Assembly (NCBI GenBank): GCA_001701105.1
Contig: DAAI01000015.1
Span: 1 to 7,935 of the forward strand
Reading direction: 5' to 3'
From: Bacteroidales bacterium GP1
Lineage (GTDB): Bacteria > Bacteroidota > Bacteroidia > Bacteroidales > Muribaculaceae
Length of the DNA: 7,935 bases
Below are positions 1-5,788 of the stretch, piece by piece (positions within the stretch are counted from its first letter, which is position 1; each line of letters begins with the position of its first letter). The notes under the pieces are model-generated. The model ran no database searches, was not told the origin of the DNA, and was given only the letters and a program-made list of their open reading frames with translations. The translations under genes and the position numbers were made by a program.

Positions 1-23
1 CGCTCAAATTCGGAAATTTTTTG

Positions 24-31
24 TAACTTTG
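24..31 (+). promoter_or_regulatory. Bacteroidota-type -7 promoter box upstream of the glycogen-synthase-like operon
   Basis: TAACTTTG matches the Bacteroidota primary-sigma -7 consensus TAnnTTTG exactly and lies just after a T-tract. The partner -33 TTTG would fall at or before the first bases of the window, so it cannot be judged. Transcription would start near 37-40, giving a leader of about 75 bases before the ATG at 115. That leader has no strong hairpin that I can see. The sequence before the ATG is A-rich with only a weak purine run, as is normal for this phylum. It is the only -7 match that I found upstream of the three-gene operon. Confidence 0.6.
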
Positions 32-114
32 CAAGATGAATAGGGTTGCGCCCGAGTAGCCACGGAAGGCGGGACTCTGATCTTCGCATAAAAGAGATTC
101 GGTAAAGAAGAATA

Positions 115-936
115 ATGGCAGATTATAGGATTATATATGTATCACAGGAAATCGCCCCCTATCTGTCGGTGACTTCCAACGGTAAATTAGGAAAGGCTCT
201 TCCTCAGGACATGCAGGAGCGGAAATACGAAGTGCGGACATTTATGCCGGATTTCGGCGATGTGAATGAACGCCGCAACCAATTGCATGAAGTGATACGC
301 CTCAGCGGAATCAACATCCCGATAGGTGATAACGACCATCCGCTTGTAGTGAAGGTGGCCAGTATGCAGCCAAGCCGTATACAGGTATATTTCATCGATA
401 ATGATGATTATTTCCAGAAAGAGGACAGCGATAGCGATGCATTCGGCTCAAACCGGACCGACAACGACGAGCGAATGATATTCTATGCGCATGGCACGAT
501 GGAAACGGCGCGGAAACTGCGATGGGAGCCGGATGTGATGAGCGTCTCCGGCTGGATGTCGGCCTTGGTTCCGCTTTATCTCAAGAGCTTGTATAGCGAC
601 GGCCCGTCGTTTCATCGCACTAAGGTGGTCTACACCCTGCTCCCCGAAGATGACATCGCCCCGCTGTCGCCCCAATTTTTCGACAAACTAAAGGATGAAG
701 GGATAAAAAAAACAGACCTTAAGCCATTTGCCGAGCTCCCCATGGATAAAAACATGGTGCATAAAATGGGGATGGCATTCTCCGACGGGGTTGTGTTCCA
801 AGGGGTGGAGCCGACTCCGGATCAGCTGGCCTACTGTGAAGAACTCGGGAAGCCCGTTCTCATAGTCGACGGCGAAGGCACTCATGCCGATGAGCTCGAT
901 GCATTCTACAAACAATTAATGCCACAAAAGAAATGA
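115..936 (+). CDS. Glycogen/starch-synthase-like protein, single N-terminal GT5 domain, probably not catalytic
   Basis: This 273-residue cytoplasmic protein resembles the N-terminal Rossmann-like domain of GT5 glycogen synthases (glgA). Matching segments are the opening strand RIIYVSQEIAPYL (5-17), YFIDNDDYF (92-100), the DNDERMIFYA region (117-126) and GWMSALVPLYLK (146-157). Full synthases are about 480 residues; the second GT-B domain, which carries much of the nucleotide-sugar site, is absent. The Lys-x-Gly-Gly loop that binds ADP-glucose is replaced by VTSNGKLGKALP (19-30), and the usual His-Asp-Trp region reads Val-Ser-Gly-Trp (144-147), without histidine. I therefore infer a non-enzymatic or regulatory protein despite the usual database name 'glycogen synthase'. 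Short proteins of this kind are known in Bacteroides, from memory next to panC. The stop overlaps the next start by ATGA (933-936). The family call is firm; the role is unknown. Confidence 0.82.
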   Translation: MADYRIIYVSQEIAPYLSVTSNGKLGKALPQDMQERKYEVRTFMPDFGDVNERRNQLHEVIRLSGINIPIGDNDHPLVVKVASMQPSRIQVYFIDNDDYFQKEDSDSDAFGSNRTDNDERMIFYAHGTMETARKLRWEPDVMSVSGWMSALVPLYLKSLYSDGPSFHRTKVVYTLLPEDDIAPLSPQFFDKLKDEGIKKTDLKPFAELPMDKNMVHKMGMAFSDGVVFQGVEPTPDQLAYCEELGKPVLIVDGEGTHADELDAFYKQLMPQKK

Positions 937-2366
937 GACGTCTTATAGCCGGCATAGCCGCATGGGCGGCCCTGACCATTGGCCTGATATCTTGCGAGGA
1001 CAACATCAGCTCCATAGGAGGTTCGCTTGCCGAAGGCGAAGTGTCGATTCTTGTGGACTCAGTAGTGACCGACCTTAAAGGCACCACGGAATGGGTGCCC
1101 AACTATGACGCACGGACCACTACCAAGTTGCTCGGTCGCCTCAATATTCCGGAATACGGGCGTCTTGAATGTTCGTTTGTCAGCCAGTTGATGAGCTCAA
1201 CCAAGATGAATGTGCCTGATTCCATTCCAGTGAGCGATGTGGATTCGTTAAGGTTGATCTTCGGCGTGACCCGTGGAAATCTTACCGGAGATTCCCTCAC
1301 CCCGCAACAGATGCGCGTCTACCGCCTGCCCGACATCATACCTGATACCGTTACCTCCGGATTCGATCCGGTGGCCTATTACGGCACAAAAGGGGAAGTG
1401 TTCGGGACGAAGAGTTATACCTTATCCAATATCTCGTTGGGCGATACGGCTTTCAATCAGCTGTCGAGCATACGCATCCCGATTAAGGTTGACGATCCGG
1501 ATTTTGCGAAAGATCTTTTTATGAAATATCGCGCCGGCGATGAGATGTTTGGTTGGCCTGAAAAATTCCGGAAATATTTCCCGGGTATCTATGTGGAGCA
1601 AAATTTCGGCAACGGATGCGTCGGAAATATCACGGCTGTGCTCGCATATCTCTACTGGCATTACGAAAAGACTGTCACCACCACTGTGGATTCGGGCAAT
1701 GTGGCTTATATAAAGAAAGTGTTACGCGATTCGGTATGTCTGCTGTCGTCAAAGCCCGAAGTAGTGTCATCCAACAATATAAAGTACACACCGTCGGATA
1801 ATCTCAAGGAGCTTGTGACCGGGGGCAAGATGATAATCACTTCGCCGGGAGGCTATCTTACTCATGTTCATTTCCCTGTGGATAAACTTGTGGAAAGATT
1901 TAATTCCACGCATACGGAGCTCACTGTGGCCGCAGGATTGTCGATGGTGATTCCTGCGAAAGTGGTCAAGAACGACTATGGCCTCACGGCCGCACCCACA
2001 ATCCTGATGGTCAAGACATCCGAGCGCGAGAAATTCTTCTCCGAGAATAAGACTCCCGATAATGTGATCAGCTTCGTGGCGGATTATGATTCCTCCGACA
2101 ATTCCTATCACTTCAATAATATGCGTCCTTATTTCATCAAGATGAAAAATAAAGTCGATAGTGGGGAGACTATCGCAGAGGAGGATATGGAATTTACGCT
2201 GATGCCCGTGAATGTAGAGACGGAAGTGGTCTCCAATGCATATACGGGGCAGAGCACTACTTATGTGCTGAGTTGCTCGCGTTACATGGATAAGCCTACG
2301 ATGACTGAAATAGATACGGACAAGGCCGTAATTAAATTCTCGTTTACAACGCAGGAAGTGAAATGA
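933..2366 (+). CDS. DUF4270 family lipoprotein
   Basis: The 477-residue product starts with a classic lipoprotein signal: MRR, a hydrophobic stretch (residues 4-19) and the lipobox LISC with the lipidated cysteine at 21. After the cysteine come Glu-Asp-Asn; acidic residues just behind it resemble, but do not clearly match, Bacteroidota surface-export signals, so it may sit on the outer leaflet of the outer membrane (inference). The N-terminal part, SIGGSLAEGE followed by VDSVVTD and then KLLGRLNIPEYGRLE, has the 'LLG.y..p.yG' character of DUF4270 proteins. The rest appears rich in beta strands, with no catalytic motif that I recognise. Function is unknown for the family. The start ATG overlaps the upstream stop (ATGA, 933-936) and its own stop overlaps the CapA-like start (ATGA, 2363-2366), so it is probably translationally coupled on both sides. 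No second start competes, because the signal peptide fixes this one. Confidence 0.87.
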   Translation: MRRLIAGIAAWAALTIGLISCEDNISSIGGSLAEGEVSILVDSVVTDLKGTTEWVPNYDARTTTKLLGRLNIPEYGRLECSFVSQLMSSTKMNVPDSIPVSDVDSLRLIFGVTRGNLTGDSLTPQQMRVYRLPDIIPDTVTSGFDPVAYYGTKGEVFGTKSYTLSNISLGDTAFNQLSSIRIPIKVDDPDFAKDLFMKYRAGDEMFGWPEKFRKYFPGIYVEQNFGNGCVGNITAVLAYLYWHYEKTVTTTVDSGNVAYIKKVLRDSVCLLSSKPEVVSSNNIKYTPSDNLKELVTGGKMIITSPGGYLTHVHFPVDKLVERFNSTHTELTVAAGLSMVIPAKVVKNDYGLTAAPTILMVKTSEREKFFSENKTPDNVISFVADYDSSDNSYHFNNMRPYFIKMKNKVDSGETIAEEDMEFTLMPVNVETEVVSNAYTGQSTTYVLSCSRYMDKPTMTEIDTDKAVIKFSFTTQEVK

Positions 2367-3460
2367 CACCTTTCGGAGTGCTGTTATTCTCGTTGCTCGG
2401 GTTTATCACTGGAGCCGATAGCGTCTCCGCGCCGCAGAGCGCGGAACTGCTCTTTGTGGGGGATGCGATGCAACATCAGGCGCAGCTCGACAGGGCCAAG
2501 GCACTCGCGGGCGGAAAAGGATACGATTATAAAGATTGCTTCACGCTAATAGCCCCTGATATTACCGCGGCCGATTATGCCGTGTGTAATCTGGAAGTGC
2601 CATTAGGGGGCGGACCGGATTACACCGGCTATCCATGCTTCTCAGCTCCCGATAGCTATGCGCAGGCTTTGAAGGATGCAGGATTCGATATGTTTCTTAC
2701 GGCCAACAATCATTGCCTCGATCGGCGTGACCGGGCTGCCCGGAGGACGCTTGTTGCGTTGGATTCACTGAAAGTGGACCATATCGGTACATTTCACGAT
2801 GCCGCCGATCGCGATGCAAAAGTGCCGTTTATTAAAGACATTCGTGGGTTTAAGGTAGGGTTCCTCAATTACACTTACGGCACTAACGGAATTGAACCGC
2901 GTGATGGCGTGGAGGTCGCTCTGATCGACCGCGATAAGATGGCTTCCGAGATTGCTGCCACGCGTGCGGCCGGTGCGGAGATTGTCGTGGTAGCCGTGCA
3001 TTGGGGTGTGGAATATGTATTGCTTCCGGGAGCCGCACAGAAAAGCCTTGCCCAATTCCTCGTAGATCAAGGCGTCGACCTTATAATTGGAGGACATCCT
3101 CATGTGATCCAGCCATTACAGGTGGTGCATAATGAGAAAGAGGATAAAGATGTGCTTGTAGTTTATTCGCTTGGAAATTTCATCTCAAATATGAAGACGG
3201 GGGATACGCGTGGAGGAGCATTGGTGAAAGCCCGTATCGAACGGGGTGAGGACGGTAAAGCCCGGTTTAAGAGTGCTGTCTACGACACATTCTTCTCTGC
3301 AAAGCCTGTGGGGAGGAAAGATAATTTCCGGGTTATCCCATCACGCATGAGTCATAAGATCCCGGCCTCGCAGAAAAGTCATTGGGAGATCTTCAACAAT
3401 TCCGCCCGTCGCATCTTCGACGCCCACAACATCTCCGTTCCCGCAATATCATCCAATTGA
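2363..3460 (+). CDS. CapA/PGA_cap family metallophosphatase-like protein, exported
   Basis: This 365-residue protein belongs to the PGA_cap (CapA, poly-gamma-glutamate synthesis) family with a calcineurin-like metallophosphatase fold. Visible motifs in order are FVGDAMQHQ (31-39), NLEVPLGG (76-83), TANNHCLD (113-120), VAVHWGVEY (210-218), IIGGHPHVIQ (241-250) and YSLGNF (268-273). These supply the Asp, Glu, Asn and His residues expected around the metal site, so the active site looks intact. The 'GD.MQHQ' form is the common Bacteroidota version. The N-terminus has a hydrophobic stretch (about 4-17) and a plausible cleavage after Ser-Val-Ser-Ala, but no Lys or Arg in the n-region, which is unusual for a signal peptide. 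Export to the periplasm is likely but not certain. The substrate is unknown; no capB/capC genes are near, so poly-gamma-glutamate synthesis is not implied. It is the last gene of the operon and starts within the preceding stop (ATGA). Confidence 0.85.
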   Translation: MTPFGVLLFSLLGFITGADSVSAPQSAELLFVGDAMQHQAQLDRAKALAGGKGYDYKDCFTLIAPDITAADYAVCNLEVPLGGGPDYTGYPCFSAPDSYAQALKDAGFDMFLTANNHCLDRRDRAARRTLVALDSLKVDHIGTFHDAADRDAKVPFIKDIRGFKVGFLNYTYGTNGIEPRDGVEVALIDRDKMASEIAATRAAGAEIVVVAVHWGVEYVLLPGAAQKSLAQFLVDQGVDLIIGGHPHVIQPLQVVHNEKEDKDVLVVYSLGNFISNMKTGDTRGGALVKARIERGEDGKARFKSAVYDTFFSAKPVGRKDNFRVIPSRMSHKIPASQKSHWEIFNNSARRIFDAHNISVPAISSN

Positions 3461-3524
3461 TTGTCAATATTAAAAAGACGATTGGCGAAAGTGCCCGCAC
3501 TTCATGCAGCTGATTATCAATATA
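3458..3524 (+). repeat. Imperfect 14-bp direct repeat pair after the CapA-like gene
   Basis: TGATTGTCAATATT (3458-3471, including the TGA stop) recurs as TGATTATCAATATA (3511-3524), 12 of 14 bases identical. Each copy contains a small palindrome: ATTGA-TTG-TCAAT at 3456-3468 and TGAT-T-ATCA at 3511-3519. An AAGTGC-CC-GCACTT inverted repeat (3489-3502) lies between them. They could be protein-binding sites or a chance AT-rich similarity; I cannot decide. Confidence 0.3.
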
Positions 3525-3547
3525 ATTGTATGAGCGCGATAAATTGC

Positions 3548-3568
3548 GCCCCGGAAACAGAGCGGGGC
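3548..3568 (+). other. GC-rich hairpin (6-bp stem, 9-base loop)
   Basis: GCCCCG (3548-3553) pairs with CGGGGC (3563-3568) around GAAACAGAG. The flanking TTG and CAA can extend the stem across a 2-base bulge. It is stable but followed by AATGGTATTGG rather than a T-run on the plus strand, and by an AATTTAT stretch on the minus strand, so it is a poor intrinsic terminator in either direction. It may protect the 3' end of the CapA mRNA or form part of a larger fold. Confidence 0.4.
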
Positions 3569-3616
3569 AATGGTATTGGAGCACTCGGAATAATTGGAGC
3601 GTACGCCATTATATTC

Positions 3617-3694
3617 CCGTACGGCTCATGCATCCGTACCATCCGATAGCTTATCACGCGGATTTGCGGGCGCATGAGCCATTCACCCCTACGG
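3617..3694 (+). other. Long-range stem with branched interior
   Basis: GGCTCATGC (3623-3631) and GCATGAGCC (3672-3680) are perfect 9-bp complements. CCGTA (3617-3621) and TACGG (3690-3694) can add an outer 5-bp helix across an internal loop. Inside, ATCCG (3632-3636, or a second copy at 3641-3645) can pair with CGGAT (3659-3663), and GATA-GCT-TATC (3645-3655) forms a small palindrome. The nesting of several helices in 78 bases suggests a real fold, but I have no comparative evidence. Confidence 0.4.
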
Positions 3695-3702
3695 AAATCA
3701 GA

Positions 3703-3734
3703 TATGCCTCTCGCGGACTACCGCGCGAGGCATA
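3703..3734. terminator. 14-bp stem with ACTA loop, candidate terminator for the convergent genes
   Basis: TATGCCTCTCGCGG (3703-3716) pairs with CCGCGCGAGGCATA (3721-3734) around the tetraloop ACTA, with 13 of 14 pairs and one T-C mismatch (3711/3726). It is the strongest hairpin in the window. The plus-strand downstream sequence is moderately T-rich (ATTCCTCTTATTC) without a clean run; the minus-strand side continues TCTGATTTCC. Flanking GGAAATCAGA (3693-3702) and TCTGATTCC (3746-3754) are also complementary, with one bulge. The position between two convergent operons favours a bidirectional terminator or a 3'-end stabiliser. The hairpin itself is certain; its function is less so. Confidence 0.5.
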
Positions 3735-3746
3735 ATTCCTCTTATT

Positions 3747-3774
3747 CTGATTCCTCCGAATGCGGATTAGTCAG
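3747..3774 (+). other. Third hairpin, mutually exclusive with the outer arm of the preceding stem
   Basis: CTGATT (3747-3752) pairs with AGTCAG plus one neighbouring base (3769-3774, one G-T wobble), and TCCG (3755-3758) with CGGA (3763-3766), around the loop AATG and a 2x2 internal loop. The bases TCTGATTCC are also complementary to 3693-3702, so this hairpin and the extended form of the previous one cannot exist together. This may be chance; no T-run follows. Confidence 0.3.
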
Positions 3775-3822
3775 ACAAGCCGGAGCTGATCCATTATTAT
3801 AGCCGTTTTGATGGCAGGTCAA

Positions 3823-4842
3823 TTATTTCAGGGTGCATTGCCATCTCCAAGCGTTGGCCATTGTTTCCTGAATAGGAGTTTCGGCCTTCCATCCAAGCAC
3901 CGTGTTGGCTTTTGTCGGTTCGGCCCATATTTTCTCAATATCCCCTTCCCTACGCGCACCGATCTTATAAGGCACTTTCACGCCTGTGGCATTTTGGAAA
4001 GCGTTGATGAGCTCGAGCACAGAGAGGCCGCGGCCTGTGCCGAGGTTGAAAATCTCCACGGAGTCATGGTCGGCCGGGCTAAGGAGGCGTTTCATGGCGA
4101 TCACATGGGCGCGGGCGAGGTCGTTGACATCGATAAAATCCCGGATGCATGTGCCATCGGGAGTGTTGTAATCGTTTCCGAACACGGTAAGCTCCTTGCG
4201 GATTCCGGCGGCGGCCTGTGTGATGTAAGGCACGAGATTCTGTGGCACGCCGATGGGGAGTTCGCCAATCTTAGCCGACGGATGCGCTCCGATGGGATTG
4301 AAATAGCGGAGCAGAATGCTCTTTATTGGAGCGCCGGAAGCAATCACGTCCTTGATAATCTCCTCGGAAATCTGCTTTGTGTTGCCATAGGGAGATGTGG
4401 CCGGCTTGATGGGTGCGGTCTCATCAATCGGGTTATTGTCGGGCTCACCATATACGGTGCAGGAGGAAGAGAAGACAATCCCTTTGACACCATATTCAGG
4501 CATGCACTCCAGAAGGTTGAGGAGGGTGCCGAGATTGTTGCGGTAATACAGGATGGGCTTATGGACACTTTCGCCCACGGCCTTTGATGCTGCGAAATTA
4601 ATGATGCCCTTGATGCCGGGATTCTCGGTGAAAAGGCGTCGCAATGTAGCCATATCGGTGCAATCGCCCTCCACGAAGATGGGGCGTATGCCGGAAATAG
4701 CCTCGATGCCGTCGAGGACCTTGCTGTTGGAATTCGACAGATTGTCGATTATCACTACCTCATATCCGGCTTTCTGAAGCTCCACAGTGGTGTGCGATCC
4801 GATATATCCGGTGCCTCCTGTTACAAGGATTTTCTCTTTCAT
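3823..4842 (-). CDS. galE: UDP-glucose/UDP-hexose 4-epimerase GalE
   Basis: This 339-residue extended short-chain dehydrogenase/reductase interconverts UDP-glucose and UDP-galactose with bound NAD. It has the NAD-binding GGTGYIG (9-15), the FSSSCTVYG segment with the catalytic Ser at about 127, Tyr152 and Lys156 in PYGNTK (Y-x3-K), LLRYFNPIGAH (177-187), and RDFIDVNDLARAH (234-246). Length equals that of typical GalE (about 338). The frame is open further upstream to 4953, but those 37 codons precede the Rossmann strand with no homology and lie inside the neighbouring gene, so I take the ATG at 4842 (MKEKILVTGG). The residue at the E. coli Tyr299 gate position is Ile305 (EKIWAE), smaller than Tyr; this may allow N-acetylated UDP-hexoses (inference). 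It lies 11 bases after the nucleotidyltransferase stop and is the last gene of the minus-strand operon. It would supply UDP-galactose for surface glycans or galactose breakdown. Confidence 0.95.
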   Translation of the reverse strand: MKEKILVTGGTGYIGSHTTVELQKAGYEVVIIDNLSNSNSKVLDGIEAISGIRPIFVEGDCTDMATLRRLFTENPGIKGIINFAASKAVGESVHKPILYYRNNLGTLLNLLECMPEYGVKGIVFSSSCTVYGEPDNNPIDETAPIKPATSPYGNTKQISEEIIKDVIASGAPIKSILLRYFNPIGAHPSAKIGELPIGVPQNLVPYITQAAAGIRKELTVFGNDYNTPDGTCIRDFIDVNDLARAHVIAMKRLLSPADHDSVEIFNLGTGRGLSVLELINAFQNATGVKVPYKIGARREGDIEKIWAEPTKANTVLGWKAETPIQETMANAWRWQCTLK

Positions 4843-4853
4843 GGCGATAATGA

Positions 4854-5759
4854 TTAGGAGAACAATGGGGATGGGTAAAGGCCTTCGTTCACGAGGCGCG
4901 CGAACTGAGCGACTGTGGCGTCGCGGTCGGCGGCATATGTCACGCCAAACCATTTGTCGGGCGTACTTTCCACCTTAAGTGTGATCGTGTCGTTGTTGAT
5001 AAGGTCGTTGACTACGCTCGGGATATAAAACTCGGTCTTGAGATCCTTGCCATGCTCATCGAGGAACTTAATGAACGCCTTTTCGCTATAATCGAAGTAA
5101 TCGGGAGTGAATCCCCACATATTCATCGATACGGGTGCACCTTCGGGGAAAGGCGCCTTAGAGCCGTCGGCGAGCTGCTGGATGAGCTTGCCATCGACAC
5201 GCTCGATGCCGTGGCATTCAGTCACGCCGGTGAGGTAGCCATTGGCATCGACCTCGCAGAGTCCGCGTGATACTCCCCCATTTTCGCTTAGCGTATTCTC
5301 TATATTGAAGCCCACCATGCAGTAGCAATTCTTTTTCCCCTCTACCGAACGGAGGAAATCGGCTAATACACGGAATGACTGGGCTCCGTAATAATCGTCG
5401 GCATTAATCACTCCGAAGGGCTCTTTGATAACATCCTTACCCATAAGGACAGCGTGATTTGTACCCCACGGCTTGGAGCGTTCAGGGTCGGGATCATATC
5501 CTTCCGGGAGCTTGTCGATGCTCTGGAACACCACCTCCACCGGTATATGACCTTCATATTTAGAGATGATTTTTTCACGGAAATCCTTTTCAAAATCCTT
5601 ACGGATTACGAAAACGATTTTGCCGAAACCGGCGCGCAAAGCATCATACACTGAATAATCCATTATAGTTTCGCCGTTAGGGCCGAGGCCGTCGAGTTGT
5701 TTCAGGCCGCCGTAGCGCGAGCCCATGCCGGCCGCAAGGATGAAAAGAGTTGGTTTCAT
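4854..5759 (-). CDS. Sugar-1-phosphate nucleotidyltransferase (NTP_transferase family)
   Basis: This 301-residue protein has the nucleotidyltransferase fold that joins a sugar-1-phosphate to NTP, giving NDP-sugar and pyrophosphate. Visible are the N-terminal signature LAAGMGSRYGGLKQ (8-21) with the glycine loop, Arg15 and Lys20; PWGTNHAVL (97-105), which binds the base; INADDYYG (118-125), with the metal-binding Asp pair; and MNMWGFTPDYF (212-222). The C-terminal part is short, without a hexapeptide-repeat acyltransferase domain, so it is not GlmU-like. RmlA and GalU are related, but the sequence fits better the poorly characterised 'nucleotidyltransferase family protein' of about 300 residues common in Bacteroidota; I therefore give no symbol. 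The sugar and nucleotide are unknown; because galE follows at 11 bases, a UDP-hexose product is a reasonable inference. It starts 20 bases after the holB stop, with no promoter visible between them. Confidence 0.85.
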   Translation of the reverse strand: MKPTLFILAAGMGSRYGGLKQLDGLGPNGETIMDYSVYDALRAGFGKIVFVIRKDFEKDFREKIISKYEGHIPVEVVFQSIDKLPEGYDPDPERSKPWGTNHAVLMGKDVIKEPFGVINADDYYGAQSFRVLADFLRSVEGKKNCYCMVGFNIENTLSENGGVSRGLCEVDANGYLTGVTECHGIERVDGKLIQQLADGSKAPFPEGAPVSMNMWGFTPDYFDYSEKAFIKFLDEHGKDLKTEFYIPSVVNDLINNDTITLKVESTPDKWFGVTYAADRDATVAQFARLVNEGLYPSPLFS

Positions 5760-5772
5760 ATGCGTATATTGA

Positions 5773-5788
5773 TATTGTTCTATTGTTC
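5773..5788. repeat. Perfect tandem octamer at the holB stop codon
   Basis: TATTGTTC occurs twice head-to-tail (5773-5780 and 5781-5788). On the minus strand this reads GAACAATA GAACAATA and contains the last holB codons, Glu-Gln, and the TAG stop. The second copy forms half of the short spacer before the nucleotidyltransferase start at 5759. It looks like a recent slippage duplication that may have set the present holB end. The repeat is directly visible; any function is speculative. Confidence 0.6.

Larger units (their letters stand above)
3461..3822. other. Convergent intergenic region rich in inverted repeats, no convincing gene
   Basis: These 362 bases separate the CapA-like gene (plus) from galE (minus). 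Short reading frames exist, for example a TTG-initiated one at 3526-3735, but they look like chance frames of low-complexity protein sequence and I call none of them. I find no TAnnTTTG promoter box on either strand and no tRNA-like cloverleaf. What stands out is the density of inverted repeats: 3456-3468, 3489-3502, 3548-3568, an 8-bp palindrome GCGTACGC at 3599-3606, 3617-3694, 3703-3734 and 3747-3774. No strong oligo-T run directly follows any of these stems. The region must end transcription from both sides, and may also hold a processed 3' UTR RNA. Confidence 0.6.

Noticed and set aside
36..59. Seven-codon upstream frame (MNRVAPE) before the first gene
   Set aside because: The predicted transcription start near 37-40 would begin at or after its ATG, so it is probably not translated.
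1767..2369. 200-codon minus-strand frame antisense to the DUF4270 gene
   Set aside because: Low-complexity His/Ile/Arg-rich translation without motifs, opposite a lipoprotein gene with clear signal peptide and coupled neighbours.
3489..3502. AAGTGC-CC-GCACTT as a terminator for the minus-strand operon, followed by CTTTTT nine bases later
   Set aside because: The loop is only two bases and the T-run is not adjacent to the stem, and it lies more than 300 bases beyond galE.
3526..3735. 69-codon TTG-initiated frame in the convergent intergenic region
   Set aside because: No promoter, unusual start, no recognisable protein feature, and it runs through hairpins on non-coding sequence.
3461..3822. 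tRNA, CRISPR or insertion-sequence remnant in the intergenic region
   Set aside because: No cloverleaf or TψC-like segment, no regularly spaced repeats, and no transposase fragment in any frame.
3808..4587. 259-codon plus-strand frame antisense to galE
   Set aside because: Its protein shows no recognisable motif and lies entirely over a well-supported galE; it is a codon-bias shadow.
4843..4953. 37-codon N-terminal extension of galE
   Set aside because: Arg/Pro-rich sequence ahead of the Rossmann strand that overlaps the end of the nucleotidyltransferase gene; the ATG at 4842 gives the family's normal length.
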